From the NCBI RefSeq assembly GCF_030563405.1, contig NZ_CP130748.1:620001-684000 (forward strand): a stretch of DNA of 64,000 nucleotides, written 5' to 3'. Source of the DNA: Vibrio sp. SNU_ST1 (lineage in GTDB: Bacteria; Pseudomonadota; Gammaproteobacteria; Enterobacterales; Vibrionaceae). This document shows positions 1-10,638 of the stretch, in pieces; the first letter of the stretch is position 1; each line of letters opens with the position of its first letter. Under the pieces are notes generated by a model. It did no database searches. It saw only the letters and a program-made list of their open reading frames with translations, and was not told where the DNA came from. The translations under genes were made by a program, and so were the position numbers.

Positions 1-1778
1 ATTTAGGTACAACAAACTCGTTGGTTGCTGCAGTACGCAGTGGCGAGGCGAGCACACTCGTTGATCAACAAGGTCGAAGCATTTTACCTTCAGTTGTTTA
101 CTACCAGTCGGAATCTTATACGACTGGCGATGAAGCTCGTGCTAACGCGCAGACTGACCCTAAAAATACCATTATCTCAGTTAAGCGATTAATCGGTCGC
201 TCACTGTCGGATATTCAACAGCGATACCCGTCTCTGCCATATCAGTTTGAAGAAAGTGATAATGGTTTGCCTGTGATTAGCACAGAGCAAGGCAACAAAA
301 ACCCAATCCAGGTTTCTGCTGATATTCTACGAGCGCTTGGCCAACGTGCTGAGTCTACGTTAGGCGGTGAATTATCCGGTGCCGTGATTACTGTCCCGGC
401 TTACTTTGATGATGCACAGCGTGCTGGTACGAAAGACGCGGCGCAACTGGCTGGTCTTCACGTGTTACGTCTTCTTAATGAACCCACGGCAGCTGCGATT
501 GCTTACGGCTTGGATTCAGGTAAAGAAGGAGTAATTGCTGTTTATGACTTAGGTGGTGGTACGTTTGATATCTCTATCCTACGCCTATCTAAAGGTGTCT
601 TCGAAGTTTTAGCAACAGGCGGTGACTCTGCATTAGGCGGCGACGACTTTGACCATTTAGTTGCGGATCATTTCCAAGAACAAATGGGCTTATCAGAGCT
701 AACTGCAGAACAGAATCGTATTCTTCTCGACGCCGCAACAGAAGCGAAGATTGGCTTATCTGAAGCGGAAAGCGTTGAGGTTGAAGTACTAGGTTGGTCT
801 GGTTCATTAACTCGTGAAGAGTTTGAAGACATCATCAAGCCGCTGGTTAAGAAAACGCTACTTTCGTGCCGTCGAGCACTGAAAGATGCGGAAGTTGACG
901 CGGACGAAGTTCTAGAAGTGGTAATGGTCGGCGGTTCAACTCGCACATTACTTGTACGTGAAATGGTGGGTGATTTCTTTGGCCGTACGCCATTAACCAG
1001 CATTAACCCTGATGAAGTGGTTGCGATTGGTGCATCGATTCAAGCGGATATCTTAGTCGGCAACAAGCCAGACTCTGAAATGTTACTGCTGGACGTAATT
1101 CCTCTTTCCCTAGGTATCGAAACCATGGGCGGCTTGGTAGAAAAGATCATTCCACGCAATACCACGATCCCTGTTGCTCGCGCACAAGAATTTACCACGT
1201 TCAAAGACGGTCAAACTGCAATGACAGTACACACCGTACAAGGTGAACGAGAGATGGTTGATGATTGTCGTTCATTGGCTCGTTTTGCTCTAAAAGGCAT
1301 TCCACCAATGGCTGCTGGTGCGGCGCATATTCGTGTGACTTACCAAGTGGATGCTGATGGCCTGCTATCGGTTACTGCTATGGAGAAGAGTACGGGTGTT
1401 CAAGCTGAAATTCAGGTTAAACCGTCTTACGGTCTAAGCGATAATGAAGTGGCGAATATGCTGAAAGATTCGATGACGTTTGCTAAAGAAGACATGCAAG
1501 CGCGTGCTCTAGCTGAACAACGTGTAGAAGCAGATCGTGTTATCGAAGGCCTTATTGCAGCAATGCAAGCTGATGGCGATGAGCTGCTTGATGAGCAAGA
1601 AAAGCAGCACCTTCTGCAAGCTATTGAGGCACTGATTGAAGTGCGCAATGGCGAAAGTGCTGATGCCATCGAACTAGAAATTAAGAATACCGACAAAGCG
1701 AGCCAAGACTTTGCTTCTCGTCGTATGGATAAATCAATTCGAGCTGCACTGTCAGGTCAGTCAGTCGATAATATTTAA
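1..1778 (+). CDS. hscA: Fe-S cluster assembly chaperone HscA (5' end cut by window)
   Basis: Hsp70-family ATPase that, with HscB, helps move a nascent Fe-S cluster from the scaffold IscU to acceptor proteins in the cytoplasm. The frame is open from base 3 with LGTTNS, the phosphate-1 loop that follows the Hsp70 start; about 25 N-terminal residues lie outside the window. Seen are [21 protein letters not shown] and VMVGGSTRT of the nucleotide-binding domain, then a substrate-binding domain and a helical lid. Visible length is 591 residues against about 616 in E. coli HscA. It is told from DnaK by the absence of the acidic DnaK C-terminal tail and by the fdx and iscX genes that follow. The TTG at 21 is internal, not a start. 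Confidence 0.96.
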   Translation, partial: LGTTNSLVAAVRSGEASTLVDQQGRSILPSVVYYQSESYTTGDEARANAQTDPKNTIISVKRLIGRSLSDIQQRYPSLPYQFEESDNGLPVISTEQGNKNPIQVSADILRALGQRAESTLGGELSGAVITVPAYFDDAQRAGTKDAAQLAGLHVLRLLNEPTAAAIAYGLDSGKEGVIAVYDLGGGTFDISILRLSKGVFEVLATGGDSALGGDDFDHLVADHFQEQMGLSELTAEQNRILLDAATEAKIGLSEAESVEVEVLGWSGSLTREEFEDIIKPLVKKTLLSCRRALKDAEVDADEVLEVVMVGGSTRTLLVREMVGDFFGRTPLTSINPDEVVAIGASIQADILVGNKPDSEMLLLDVIPLSLGIETMGGLVEKIIPRNTTIPVARAQEFTTFKDGQTAMTVHTVQGEREMVDDCRSLARFALKGIPPMAAGAAHIRVTYQVDADGLLSVTAMEKSTGVQAEIQVKPSYGLSDNEVANMLKDSMTFAKEDMQARALAEQRVEADRVIEGLIAAMQADGDELLDEQEKQHLLQAIEALIEVRNGESADAIELEIKNTDKASQDFASRRMDKSIRAALSGQSVDNI

Positions 1779-1798
1779 TAGTTAGAGAATAGATAAAC

Positions 1799-2137
1799 AT
1801 GCCAAAGATTATTGTTTTACCTCACGAAGATCTATGTCCAGAAGGCGCTGTTTTAGAAGCAAAAACTGGTGAGACGGTTCTTGATGTTGCATTGAAGGCC
1901 GGTATTGGTATTGAACACGCATGTGAGAAGTCGTGTGCATGTACTACATGTCACGTCGTGATTCGTGAAGGTTTCGACTCATTAGAAGAAAGTGATGACC
2001 TAGAAGACGATATGCTTGATAAAGCATGGGGTCTGGAAATGGAATCTCGTCTTGGTTGCCAAGCTAAAGTCGCTGATACTGACCTTGTTGTTGAGATTCC
2101 AAAGTACACACTGAACTTAGCTTCTGAGGAGCACTAA
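1799..2137 (+). CDS. fdx: ISC-type [2Fe-2S] ferredoxin
   Basis: Adrenodoxin-like electron carrier of the ISC Fe-S assembly machinery, 112 residues, the usual size. The cluster ligands are visible as CEKSCACTTC (C-x5-C-x2-C), with the fourth Cys in RLGCQ. It starts 20 bases after the hscA stop, so the two are surely co-transcribed. Its role is to give electrons during cluster assembly on IscU (family knowledge). Confidence 0.97.
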   Translation: MPKIIVLPHEDLCPEGAVLEAKTGETVLDVALKAGIGIEHACEKSCACTTCHVVIREGFDSLEESDDLEDDMLDKAWGLEMESRLGCQAKVADTDLVVEIPKYTLNLASEEH

Positions 2138-2229
2138 GAACTCAGCTCGACTAAACGTGTTAGTGAAACTGGCATAAAATATAAATCATTAAGATGACAA
2201 ATCGTCGCTGATAAAGATAAGGAAGTGTT

Positions 2230-2430
2230 ATGAGTTTGAAATGGATTGATTCGCGAGATATTGCGATTGAGCTATGTGATTTATACCCTGATACTGATCC
2301 TAAAACCGTACGTTTTACGGACTTGCATCAATGGGTGTTAGATCTTGAAGATTTTGATGATGAGCCGAATCACTCGAATGAGAAAATTCTAGAGGCTATT
2401 ATATTGTGCTGGATGGATGAGATGGATTAA
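2230..2430 (+). CDS. iscX: Fe-S assembly modulator IscX
   Basis: Small acidic cytosolic protein of 66 residues, the last gene of the classical isc operon. It binds IscS and modulates cysteine desulfurase activity, perhaps as an iron-sensitive regulator (family knowledge). The sequence starts [15 protein letters not shown] and carries the conserved [14 protein letters not shown] stretch. A good ribosome site (AAGGAAG) precedes the ATG. It follows fdx by 92 bases and is closed by the terminator near 2510. Confidence 0.95.
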   Translation: MSLKWIDSRDIAIELCDLYPDTDPKTVRFTDLHQWVLDLEDFDDEPNHSNEKILEAIILCWMDEMD

Positions 2431-2508
2431 TCCTCTTGTCTAATCACTTGGTCGTGGGTTGGTATCAGTCCAATATAAAACGCAGCCAAGTTAACAATTC
2501 TTACTAAA

Positions 2509-2537
2509 AAAAGCGGACCTTATGGTCCGTTTTTTTA
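2509..2537 (+). terminator. Rho-independent terminator of the isc operon
   Basis: Six-pair GC-rich stem CGGACC/GGTCCG with a TTAT loop, followed by seven T residues. It closes the hscA-fdx-iscX transcript. Confidence 0.9.
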
Positions 2538-2636
2538 TCAAAATGACATTTTCCTCCTACATAATGCTAACATCAGTGCGCTAATAAAAAACAATCAGAA
2601 TCACATACTCAAAGTGGTTCATGACAAGGAGAAATC

Positions 2637-3932
2637 ATGTCTACACAGATGTCAGTATTTTTAAGTCAAGAAGCTGCCCAGCCTCAGTGGGGAGCAAGAG
2701 CTATTTTATCGTTCTCAGAAGCGGGAGCGACAATTCACATTGGTGAAGGCCACGATCTAGGCGCGGTTCAACGTGCGGGTCGTACGCTTGACGGACAAGG
2801 TATCGCATTGGTTGCACTTAGCGGTAAAGGCTGGGATCTAGAAAGTGTTTGGGCTTTTTACCAAGGCTACCGTGGACCAAAGAAAAAGAATGCATTGGAG
2901 TGGGATGCTCTAGCTGAAGCTGATCAAGTTGAATTAGAAGCACGTATCCGCGCGACAGATTGGACTCGTGACATCATCAACAAAACGGCTGAAGAAGTTG
3001 CCCCTCGTCAATTAGCGACAATGGCAGCTGAATACATCAAGTCAGTTGCACCTGCAGGCACTGTTAAAGCGAAAATCGTTAAAGACAAAGATCTCCTAAC
3101 TGAAGGTTGGGAAGGCATCTACGCGGTAGGCCGCGGCTCTGAACGTACTTCAGCAATGCTTCAACTGGACTTCAACCCAACTGGCGATGAAAACGCACCC
3201 GTGTTTGCTTGTCTTGTGGGTAAAGGTATCACTTTCGACTCAGGCGGTTACAGCATCAAGCCAGGTCAATTCATGACTGCAATGAAGGCTGACATGGGTG
3301 GTGCAGCGACTATTACCGGTGGTTTAGGTCTAGCGATTGAACGCGGCCTGAACAAGCGCATTAAGCTTATCTTATGTTGTGCAGAGAACATGATCTCTGG
3401 TCGTGCATTGAAGCTTGGCGATATCATTACTTACAAAAATGGTAAGACGGTCGAGATCATGAATACCGATGCGGAAGGTCGTTTAGTTCTAGCTGATGGC
3501 CTGATGTTCGCAAGTGCTCAGAATCCAGAGTTGATCATCGACTGTGCAACGCTAACAGGCGCGGCTAAAAATGCATTAGGTAACGACTACCACGCATTAT
3601 TGAGCTTTGATGATGAGTTGTCTCATCAAGCCCTAACGGCTGCGAACCAAGAGAAAGAAGGTCTATGGCCATTGCCTCTTGCTGATTTCCACCGTGGTAT
3701 GTTGCCTTCAAACTTTGCTGATCTTTCAAACATCAGCTCTGGTGATTATACTCCGGGTGCAAGTACCGCTGCTGCGTTCCTGTCTTACTTTGTAGATGAC
3801 TACAAAAAAGGTTGGATTCACATGGATTGCGCGGGTACTTACCGTAAGTCATCAAGTGATAAGTGGGCGGCAGGCGCAACCGGTATGGGTGTTCGTACAC
3901 TGGCGCGTCTTCTTATCGACCAAGCAAAATAA
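2637..3932 (+). CDS. pepB: Aminopeptidase B (M17 leucyl aminopeptidase family)
   Basis: Two-metal cytosolic aminopeptidase of the M17 family, 431 residues, close to E. coli PepB (427). The active-site blocks are present: [16 protein letters not shown] (metal Lys and Asp) and [14 protein letters not shown] (metal Asp and Glu with the catalytic Arg). It removes N-terminal residues from peptides during protein turnover. The length and lack of the PepA-type N-terminal domain favour PepB over PepA. pepB lies just after iscX in many Vibrio and Enterobacteria. Its ATG follows a strong AAGGAGAAATC ribosome site. Confidence 0.95.
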   Translation: MSTQMSVFLSQEAAQPQWGARAILSFSEAGATIHIGEGHDLGAVQRAGRTLDGQGIALVALSGKGWDLESVWAFYQGYRGPKKKNALEWDALAEADQVELEARIRATDWTRDIINKTAEEVAPRQLATMAAEYIKSVAPAGTVKAKIVKDKDLLTEGWEGIYAVGRGSERTSAMLQLDFNPTGDENAPVFACLVGKGITFDSGGYSIKPGQFMTAMKADMGGAATITGGLGLAIERGLNKRIKLILCCAENMISGRALKLGDIITYKNGKTVEIMNTDAEGRLVLADGLMFASAQNPELIIDCATLTGAAKNALGNDYHALLSFDDELSHQALTAANQEKEGLWPLPLADFHRGMLPSNFADLSNISSGDYTPGASTAAAFLSYFVDDYKKGWIHMDCAGTYRKSSSDKWAAGATGMGVRTLARLLIDQAK

Positions 3933-4038
3933 TAATAAGAGTGAGCGGTATTTCGATACCGCTTATTCATAAACTCAGATCGAATGATCTTAGTAATTTC
4001 AGTATTTAATAACAAAAAAATAAAGTGAAGGAATCCCT

Positions 4039-4473
4039 ATGGCTCTAGAAAGAACGTTCTCAATTGTTAAGCCGGATGCAGTTAAGCGTAACCTTGTCGG
4101 TGAAATCTACCACCGCATTGAAAAAGCTGGCCTACAGATTATTGCCGCTAAAATGGTTTCTCTTACAGAAGCGCAAGCAAGTGGCTTCTACGCAGAACAT
4201 GAAGGTAAAGAGTTCTTTGGACCACTTAAAGAGTTCATGACTTCTGGTCCTATCATGGTTCAAGTACTTGAAGGCGAAAACGCGATTGCTCGTTACCGTG
4301 AACTAATGGGTAAAACTAATCCAGAGGAAGCGGCATGCGGCACTATCCGTGCTGACTACGCTATCAGCATGCGTTACAACTCAGTACACGGCAGCGACAG
4401 CCCAGAGTCTGCAGCTCGCGAAATCGAATTTTTCTTCCCAGAATCTGAAATTTGCCCGCGCCCAGCTGAATAA
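4039..4473 (+). CDS. ndk: Nucleoside diphosphate kinase
   Basis: Transfers the gamma phosphate of ATP to (d)NDPs by a phospho-histidine intermediate, balancing nucleotide pools in the cytoplasm. The 144-residue protein has the [12 protein letters not shown] start, the active-site His in NSVHGSDS and the C-terminal [11 protein letters not shown] block. Ribosome site GAAGGAATCCCT precedes the ATG. Single-gene unit between pepB and rlmN, closed by the terminator at about 4496. Confidence 0.98.
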   Translation: MALERTFSIVKPDAVKRNLVGEIYHRIEKAGLQIIAAKMVSLTEAQASGFYAEHEGKEFFGPLKEFMTSGPIMVQVLEGENAIARYRELMGKTNPEEAACGTIRADYAISMRYNSVHGSDSPESAAREIEFFFPESEICPRPAE

Positions 4474-4495
4474 GCAGACAACAGCAAGTATCAAT

Positions 4496-4523
4496 AAAGG
4501 CTTCACTTCGGTGAGGCCTTTTT
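4496..4523 (+). terminator. Terminator of ndk
   Basis: Stem AAAGGC-TTCAC with a TTCG tetraloop and GTGAGGCCTTTTT, ending in a T run just after the ndk stop. Confidence 0.85.
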
Positions 4524-4539
4524 CATTTCTGATGGATTC

Positions 4540-4790
4540 AAGCGTTACTCCTGAAATCTACAAGGAACGCGGTTGGGAATCTGAGTGTGTTGTCGGAGAT
4601 TCCAGATACTTCGTTTCTCGGTTCAGGAATAGACGAACAAGTCGCGTTAGTCGTAAGGCTGCGAAGATAACGAGCGGCGTTAGCAGGAGATCGGAGAAGG
4701 CGCGAGTATTCGGTGGTTAAAGCTCGTCACTCCCGAAAGCGACGGAGGAGCGTAATCGGGAATATCGCTTTGAATTGGTCAAACTTAAGC
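4540..4790. repeat. Degenerate intergenic repeat region
   Basis: Between ndk and rlmN lie about 250 bases with no convincing gene. They hold blocks of the type GTTGGGAATCT, GGAGATTCCAGATAC and CGTCACTCCCGAAAGC, in both orientations, which resemble the dispersed GGGAATCT/GTCATTCCC palindromic units familiar from Vibrio intergenic DNA. A similar unit lies on the opposite strand at 41093-41125. An open frame crosses the area but has no family features and is arginine and serine rich, so it is not called as a gene. Confidence 0.5.
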
Positions 4791-4929
4791 AGGTAAGTTT
4801 GACTGTGTGAATTTTAATCACTTAAGTTTGAATGTCTTAATAAACACAAGGTTTTACAGTGCTTGTTGAAGTTGCCTAAAGGCTGTACAATTCGCGCCCT
4901 TAATTATTGTTCCGTCATTGAGAGGCATC

Positions 4930-6072
4930 ATGACCACAGCTAAAGTCAATCTACTCGATTTTGATCGTAAAGGTCTTCGTAAATTTTTCACAGAAGAACT
5001 GAATGAGAAAGCGTTTCGAGCAGAGCAAGTGATGAAGTGGATTTATCACTTCGGTGTCGATGACTTCGAACAAATGAACAACATCAACAAAAAATTACGC
5101 GAGAAACTGCTGCATCGCTGTGAGATTGTTGCACCTATCGTTTCTGAAGCTCAGCACTCTGCGGATGGCACTATTAAATGGGCTATGAGCGTTGGTGACC
5201 AAGACGTTGAAACGGTATATATCCCAGATGGTGACCGTGCGACGCTATGTGTATCTTCGCAAGTAGGCTGTGCGCTTGAATGTAAATTCTGCTCTACCGC
5301 TCAACAAGGCTTCAACCGTAACCTGAAAGTTTCAGAGATCGTTGGTCAAATTTGGCGTGCTGCACGTGAAATCGGTTTAGAGAAAGAAACGGGTCGTCGT
5401 CCAATTACTAACGTCGTAATGATGGGGATGGGTGAGCCTCTGCTTAACATGAAGAACCTGATTCCATCATTAGAGTTGATGCTTGATGATCTCGGCTTCT
5501 CACTGTCTAAGCGTCGTGTAACAGTATCAACATCTGGTGTTGTTTCTGGTCTTGATCAGATGACAGACAACATCGATGTAGCTCTGGCGATTTCTCTACA
5601 CGCACCAAACGATGCACTACGTAGCCAAATCATGCCAATCAACGACCGTTGGGATATCCAAGATTTCCTAGCATCGGTTCGTCGCTACATTGCTTCTTCA
5701 AATGCTAACCGCGGTAAAGTAACGGTTGAGTACGTTCTATTGGATCATGTGAATGATGATATGGACCACGCACGTGAACTTGCAGAACTAATGAAAGATA
5801 CGCCATGTAAGATCAACTTGATTCCATTCAACCCTTACCCAGGTTCGCCATATAAGAAGCCAAGCAATTCTCGTATTGACCGCTTCCAAAAAACGCTGAT
5901 GGAATACAACTACACAGTAACGGTTCGTAAAACTCGTGGTGATGATATTGATGCCGCATGTGGTCAGTTAGTCGGTGATGTTATTGACAGAACCAAACGT
6001 ACCAAAATGATCAAAGAAGCCTCAGAAGCGAACTTGATTGCCGGTGGTGTGATTGAAGTAAAAGCGGTATAA
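4930..6072 (+). CDS. rlmN: Dual-specificity RNA methyltransferase RlmN
   Basis: Radical-SAM enzyme that makes 2-methyladenosine at A2503 of 23S rRNA and A37 of some tRNAs. The CxxxCxxC cluster motif is CALECKFC; the SAM-binding MGMGEPLLN block and the late Cys in [10 protein letters not shown] (mechanistic Cys) are present. I place the start at ATG 4930 ([16 protein letters not shown]); the frame extends four codons further to a TTG with no better ribosome site. Length 380 residues, as usual. In Vibrio it heads the rodZ-ispG-hisS run, here with no pilF between. Confidence 0.97.
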   Translation: MTTAKVNLLDFDRKGLRKFFTEELNEKAFRAEQVMKWIYHFGVDDFEQMNNINKKLREKLLHRCEIVAPIVSEAQHSADGTIKWAMSVGDQDVETVYIPDGDRATLCVSSQVGCALECKFCSTAQQGFNRNLKVSEIVGQIWRAAREIGLEKETGRRPITNVVMMGMGEPLLNMKNLIPSLELMLDDLGFSLSKRRVTVSTSGVVSGLDQMTDNIDVALAISLHAPNDALRSQIMPINDRWDIQDFLASVRRYIASSNANRGKVTVEYVLLDHVNDDMDHARELAELMKDTPCKINLIPFNPYPGSPYKKPSNSRIDRFQKTLMEYNYTVTVRKTRGDDIDAACGQLVGDVIDRTKRTKMIKEASEANLIAGGVIEVKAV

Positions 6073-6090
6073 ACGTAATTTGAACTTAAA

Positions 6091-6125
6091 CAAGCCAGAA
6101 GGAATCCTTCTGGCTTGTTGCTTTT
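6091..6125 (+). terminator. Terminator of rlmN
   Basis: Long stem CAAGCCAGAAGG/CCTTCTGGCTTG with an AAT loop, followed by TTGCTTTT. It separates rlmN from the rodZ transcript. Confidence 0.88.
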
Positions 6126-6400
6126 CTGGAAGGTGAATTTCCAAGAATTGGATTTTTTCCCACGCTTTCTTACATTTTTCGTTAAATTTTGGACAAAACC
6201 ATGAGCTAACGGTAAATTTTGTCGAAAGTGTTTTTGCCTTGCAATGGCATTAGCTTATGATTAAATAATCTTAAATTAATTTAAGTGCTCGCTTGTTACC
6301 CGATAATCATCAATGTGTCTATTTAGGTTGGCTACTTGATAAACTAGCTTCCTGAGAAAGTCGCTCACCAAGAGTGTGTGGTTTTCTACTTTAAGGGTTG
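6126..6400 (+). promoter_or_regulatory. Likely promoter and leader region of the rodZ operon
   Basis: About 275 AT-rich bases after the rlmN terminator hold no long frame. The rodZ-ispG-hisS promoter must lie here or just downstream, but no single -35/-10 pair stands out enough to place it. Stretches such as TTATGATTAAATAATC near 6254 look promoter-like. The region ends in the small frame at 6401. Confidence 0.45.
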
Positions 6401-6499
6401 ATGAACTGGGTCACAGGAAAAATTCCACACAAGTGGGTTGTTAGATTGAGCTTAAACGACAATAAAAAACGCTCTCGTCGACCTGCGATATTACTTTAG
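6401..6499 (+). CDS. Possible 32-residue upstream peptide before rodZ
   Basis: ATG at 6401 opens a frame of 32 codons ending in TAG at 6497, 13 bases before the rodZ ATG. A TAAGGG sequence stands 4 bases before the ATG, a short spacing. The product would start MNWVTGKIPHKWVV and have a basic middle (NDNKKRSRRP). The rodZ start itself has only a weak ribosome site, so coupling through this frame is possible. No family is recognised; it may be chance. Confidence 0.3.
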   Translation: MNWVTGKIPHKWVVRLSLNDNKKRSRRPAILL

Positions 6500-6512
6500 A
6501 AGTTCACACTCT

Positions 6513-7469
6513 ATGAACACAGAACACGAAACACAAACAAAAGAAACTGTCGCTCCAGAAATCGAAGCGGGAACGCTGCTTAAAAATAAACGAGAATCTC
6601 TTGGTTTAACACAAAAGCAGATTTCTGATCGTTTAAAGCTGCGCGTTACGCTGATCCAACAAATTGAAGAAAACCAATTCGAGTCAGATCAAGTTGCCAC
6701 CTTTATGCGTGGCTACATTCGTTCATACGCGAAATACATAAATCTTGACGAAAAGGTCGTATTGAGTGCACTCCATCATGCTGGTGACGCTCAACATCAA
6801 GAACAAGAAATGTTGAGCTTTTCTCGTAAGACCAAAACCGAGAAGCACAACAGTCGTATTATGCTCCTTACTTGGAGCATTTTTGCGGTAATTGCGGGTA
6901 TCTCCTCACTGTGGTGGTGGCAGAACCAACAACAAGACACCCTATCTCAATCTTTAGCGAATACTGAAAGCTCAGAAAAGCTAGCTGTAGAAGAATCACT
7001 TGCCCCTGAATTTACCTCTTTAGAAGTGATTGAAGCTGAACAAAACGAAGCCGGTACTTCTGTTGCTGAAGGTACAGATGACCTTGCTGCGATAAGCGAT
7101 GCGGAAGATACTTCTGATGCAGTTACTCCAACTGACGAAACTACTGCACAGCAATCAACAGAGACAGAGCCAACTGCTGAAGTTGCTGCTAATGCAGAAG
7201 CTGTTAAAGCAAGCACTGCACCTGAAGCTGTGATTAACGAGCTACTGATGCAGTTCTCTGCTGATTGCTGGATCCAAGTGAAAGATGCTTCGGGCAAAAC
7301 CTTGTCGACTGGCATCAAAAAAGCAGGTCAGTCGTTAAATCTATCAGGAACTGCGCCATATAAAGTGATTCTAGGTGCGCCAGAAGGCGTATCGATGACA
7401 TTTGCAAGTGAACCTGTCGACCTTTCTGGGTATACTTCAGGCAAAGTAGCTAGAATAACCTTACCTTAG
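6513..7469 (+). CDS. rodZ: Cytoskeleton protein RodZ
   Basis: Inner-membrane protein that links the MreB cytoskeleton to the cell-wall elongation machine and keeps rod shape. The 318 residues show a cytoplasmic HTH_25 domain (about 22-90, [19 protein letters not shown]), one membrane segment near 116-134 ([13 protein letters not shown]), a low-complexity Glu/Thr/Ala linker and a C-terminal periplasmic DUF4115 domain ending in [13 protein letters not shown]. ispG starts 7 bases after its stop, so both form one operon. Confidence 0.95.
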   Translation: MNTEHETQTKETVAPEIEAGTLLKNKRESLGLTQKQISDRLKLRVTLIQQIEENQFESDQVATFMRGYIRSYAKYINLDEKVVLSALHHAGDAQHQEQEMLSFSRKTKTEKHNSRIMLLTWSIFAVIAGISSLWWWQNQQQDTLSQSLANTESSEKLAVEESLAPEFTSLEVIEAEQNEAGTSVAEGTDDLAAISDAEDTSDAVTPTDETTAQQSTETEPTAEVAANAEAVKASTAPEAVINELLMQFSADCWIQVKDASGKTLSTGIKKAGQSLNLSGTAPYKVILGAPEGVSMTFASEPVDLSGYTSGKVARITLP

Positions 7470-7476
7470 AGTTAAT

Positions 7477-8598
7477 ATGCAACACGAATCTCCTATTATT
7501 CGTCGCAAATCAACCCGTATTTATGTGGGTGATGTGCCGATCGGTGATGGTGCACCAATTGCTGTGCAATCCATGACTAACACAAGAACAACAGACGTAG
7601 CCGCGACCGTTGCTCAAATTAGAGCTCTGGAAAAAGTTGGCGCTGATATCGTTCGCGTATCTGTACCGACTATGGATGCAGCTGAAGCCTTTAAGCTAAT
7701 CAAGCAGCAGGTCTCTGTTCCTTTGGTTGCTGATATTCACTTCGACTACCGTATCGCACTTAAAGTGGCGGAATACGGCGTTGACTGTCTGCGTATCAAC
7801 CCAGGTAACATCGGTAACGAAAGCCGTATCCGCTCAGTTGTTGATTGCGCACGCGATATGAATATTCCGATTCGTATTGGTGTTAACGGTGGTTCTCTTG
7901 AGAAAGAGATCCAAGAGAAATACACAGAGCCTACAGCGGAAGCTCTGGTTGAATCTGCAATGCGTCACGTAGACATCCTAGACCGTTTGAACTTTGATCA
8001 ATTTAAAGTCAGCGTTAAGGCTTCTGATGTATTCCTAGCCGTCGGTTCTTACCGTTTGCTGGCTAAGCAGATTGATCAACCTTTGCACCTTGGTATTACC
8101 GAAGCGGGTGGTGCGCGTGCGGGTTCTGTGAAATCAGCGGTAGGTTTAGGTATGCTTCTTTCTGAAGGTATCGGCGATACGCTGCGTATCTCGCTAGCGG
8201 CTGATCCTGTTGAAGAGATCAAGGTTGGCTTTGATATTCTTAAATCTTTGCGCATTCGCTCGCGTGGCATCAACTTCATCGCATGCCCGAGCTGTTCTCG
8301 TCAAGAGTTCGATGTTATTAACACAGTTAATGCCCTTGAACAGCGCCTAGAAGATGTGATTACTCCAATGGATGTATCTATCATTGGCTGTGTGGTTAAC
8401 GGCCCTGGTGAAGCTGAAGTGTCTCACTTAGGCTTAGCCGGTAGTGCACGTAAGAGTGCTTTCTACGAAGACGGTAAGCGTCAGAAAGAGCGCTTCGACA
8501 ACGATGATCTTGTCGACAAACTTGAAGCTAAGATTCGTGCAAAAGCGTCAGTGCTTGATAAAGCAAATCGCATTGATGTAGAAAACTTAGAAGATTAA
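7477..8598 (+). CDS. ispG: 4-hydroxy-3-methylbut-2-en-1-yl diphosphate synthase (flavodoxin)
   Basis: [4Fe-4S] enzyme of the MEP isoprenoid pathway that converts MEcPP to HMBPP with reduced flavodoxin. The 373-residue protein has the TIM-barrel N-terminus ([15 protein letters not shown]) and cluster ligands in [11 protein letters not shown] and [10 protein letters not shown]. It sits between rodZ and hisS with short gaps. Confidence 0.98.
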   Translation: MQHESPIIRRKSTRIYVGDVPIGDGAPIAVQSMTNTRTTDVAATVAQIRALEKVGADIVRVSVPTMDAAEAFKLIKQQVSVPLVADIHFDYRIALKVAEYGVDCLRINPGNIGNESRIRSVVDCARDMNIPIRIGVNGGSLEKEIQEKYTEPTAEALVESAMRHVDILDRLNFDQFKVSVKASDVFLAVGSYRLLAKQIDQPLHLGITEAGGARAGSVKSAVGLGMLLSEGIGDTLRISLAADPVEEIKVGFDILKSLRIRSRGINFIACPSCSRQEFDVINTVNALEQRLEDVITPMDVSIIGCVVNGPGEAEVSHLGLAGSARKSAFYEDGKRQKERFDNDDLVDKLEAKIRAKASVLDKANRIDVENLED

Positions 8599-8668
8599 TA
8601 CAACGCGATGGGGTGTGATTGTCTATTCGCATTAACACCTGGTCGTGAGAAATTATGGAATAAATACT

Positions 8669-9937
8669 GTGGCTAAAAATATCCAAGCAATTCGAGGCAT
8701 GAACGACTGCCTTCCAACTCAATCACCATTGTGGCAGAAAGTAGAAAGCGCAGTTAAAAGTGTGGTGAGCGCATACGGTTACAACGAAGTACGTATGCCT
8801 ATCGTTGAAGAGACGAACCTATTTAGCCGTGCGGTTGGTGAAGAGACTGATGTTGTTTCTAAAGAGATGTACACCTTTGATGACCGTAATGGTGACAGCC
8901 TAACGCTGCGTCCAGAAGGTACAGCAGGTTGTGTACGTTCATGTATTCAAAACAGCCTTATCAACCGTGATGAACAGCGCCTATGGTACATGGGGCCAAT
9001 GTTCCGTCATGAGCGCCCTCAAAAAGGTCGTTACCGTCAATTCCACCAATGTGGTGTTGAAGTGTTTGGTCTAGACGGTCCAGACGTAGACGCTGAACTT
9101 ATTATGATGACAGCACGTCTATGGCGTGAGCTAGGCATCGATAAACACGTTCGCTTAGAGCTGAACTCAATTGGTTCTCAAGAAGATCGCGTAAGCTACC
9201 GCACTGCGTTAGTGGCTTTCCTTGAGCAACACATTGATGTGCTAGATGAAGACTGTAAACGTCGTATGCACACCAACCCTCTACGCGTACTTGATACTAA
9301 GAACCCGGATGTTCAAGCTATCTTAGGTGACGCACCTCGACTATCTGAATATTTAGGTGAAGAATCGAAGCAACATTTTGCTGGTTTGTGTGAACTTCTT
9401 GACGCTGTTGGTATCGAATACCAAGTTAATGAGCGTCTAGTGCGTGGTCTAGATTACTACAACCGTACCGTATTTGAGTGGATCACTGACAGCCTTGGGG
9501 CTCAAGGTACAGTATGTGGCGGTGGCCGTTACGATGGTCTTGTTGAACAACTAGGCGGCAAAGCAACCAATGCGGTTGGCTTCGCTATGGGCCTAGAGCG
9601 TCTAGTTCTTATGATGGAAACGCTAGAGCTTACAGAAGTTCGCCGTAGCGTTGACGTATACATGGTTGCTGCTGGCGAAGGTACTATGATCGCGGGCATG
9701 CAGTTAGCGAATCAATTACGCGATAACGTTGAAGGCGTACGTGTGATGAGCCACTTCGGTGGTGGTAACTTCAAGAAGCAATTCAAACGAGCTGATAAAG
9801 TAGGTGCTGTTGTAGCGCTAGTACTTGGTGAGAACGAAGTTGCTGACAATACAGTTGTGCTAAAAGATTTGGTTGGTGGCGAGCAACAAACCGTGTCTCA
9901 AACGGAAGTTGCAGAGAAAGTTGCTGCGTTAATCTAA
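8669..9937 (+). CDS. hisS: Histidyl-tRNA synthetase
   Basis: Class II aminoacyl-tRNA synthetase charging tRNA-His. The motif 2 block ([17 protein letters not shown]), the His-specific [13 protein letters not shown] signature, GGGRYDGL and motif 3 ([12 protein letters not shown]) are all present, followed by the anticodon-binding domain. I choose the GTG at 8669 (protein [13 protein letters not shown], 422 residues), because family members start there; a GTG eight codons upstream at 8645 is in frame but gives an unusual extension. 70 bases separate it from ispG. Confidence 0.96.
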   Translation: MAKNIQAIRGMNDCLPTQSPLWQKVESAVKSVVSAYGYNEVRMPIVEETNLFSRAVGEETDVVSKEMYTFDDRNGDSLTLRPEGTAGCVRSCIQNSLINRDEQRLWYMGPMFRHERPQKGRYRQFHQCGVEVFGLDGPDVDAELIMMTARLWRELGIDKHVRLELNSIGSQEDRVSYRTALVAFLEQHIDVLDEDCKRRMHTNPLRVLDTKNPDVQAILGDAPRLSEYLGEESKQHFAGLCELLDAVGIEYQVNERLVRGLDYYNRTVFEWITDSLGAQGTVCGGGRYDGLVEQLGGKATNAVGFAMGLERLVLMMETLELTEVRRSVDVYMVAAGEGTMIAGMQLANQLRDNVEGVRVMSHFGGGNFKKQFKRADKVGAVVALVLGENEVADNTVVLKDLVGGEQQTVSQTEVAEKVAALI

Positions 9938-10013
9938 GCCATTGAGCAAACGCTCATAATGAATATTAACGTCAGCACTATGCTGGCGTTTAAAGAATTA
10001 AAGAGGACAGGAA

Positions 10014-10628
10014 GTGGAACTTTACGATAGCGAAGAGCAACAAGTTGAAGCCATTAAAGATTGGTGGAAAGAGAACGGTAAGGCCGTAATCTTTGGTGCG
10101 GTTATTGGTTTAGGAGGCCTATTTGGTTGGCGCTATTACCAAGATTCAGTCGTTGAAGCGCGTGAAGCTGCTTCAGAAAGCTATACCTCTGTAATTTCAG
10201 CTCTAGATGCTAAAGGCGTTGATGCTCAATCTGATATTCAAGCTTTCATCGATGCAAATAAAGACGCTGAATACTCTGTTCTTGCTGCTATGCAATTAGC
10301 AAAAGCGCAAGTTCAAGCTGGTGACCTTACAGCAGCACTTGAACAACTTGAATGGGCAAAATCGGCAACTAAGGACGCAGCATTAGCGCCACTACTTACT
10401 TACCGTGTTGCTCGTATCAAAGCTGAGCAAGGTGAATTTGACGCAGCATTGACTGATCTTGAAGCGATGACTGACGAATCTTGGAAAGGCCGTGTTGCAG
10501 AACTACGTGGTGATATCTCACTTCGTAAAGGCGACACAGATGCAGCTTACAGTGCTTACTCTGAAGCTCAACAAGCTGCTGATGCGAGCCAAACGCTTCA
10601 AATCAAACTTGACGACCTAGCTAAATAA
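10014..10628 (+). CDS. yfgM: YfgM, ancillary SecYEG translocon subunit / TPR-like membrane protein
   Basis: Inner-membrane protein with one membrane segment (about residues 23-39, AVIFGAVIGLGGLFGW) and a periplasmic TPR-like domain of alanine-rich helices. In E. coli it joins PpiD at the SecYEG translocon and helps hand over secreted proteins. The GTG start at 10014 follows a strong GAGGACAGGAA site. It sits between hisS and bamB as in E. coli. 204 residues, the normal size. Confidence 0.94.
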   Translation: MELYDSEEQQVEAIKDWWKENGKAVIFGAVIGLGGLFGWRYYQDSVVEAREAASESYTSVISALDAKGVDAQSDIQAFIDANKDAEYSVLAAMQLAKAQVQAGDLTAALEQLEWAKSATKDAALAPLLTYRVARIKAEQGEFDAALTDLEAMTDESWKGRVAELRGDISLRKGDTDAAYSAYSEAQQAADASQTLQIKLDDLAK

Positions 10629-10638
10629 GGCGCTTTGA

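Noticed and set aside
4349..4720. 123-codon frame overlapping the ndk end and the following gap
   Set aside because: It overlaps ndk in another frame, has no ribosome site and its sequence follows the repeat region; it is a shadow.
6947..7318. 123-codon minus-strand frame inside rodZ
   Set aside because: It is an antisense shadow of the Ala/Thr/Glu-rich linker of RodZ.
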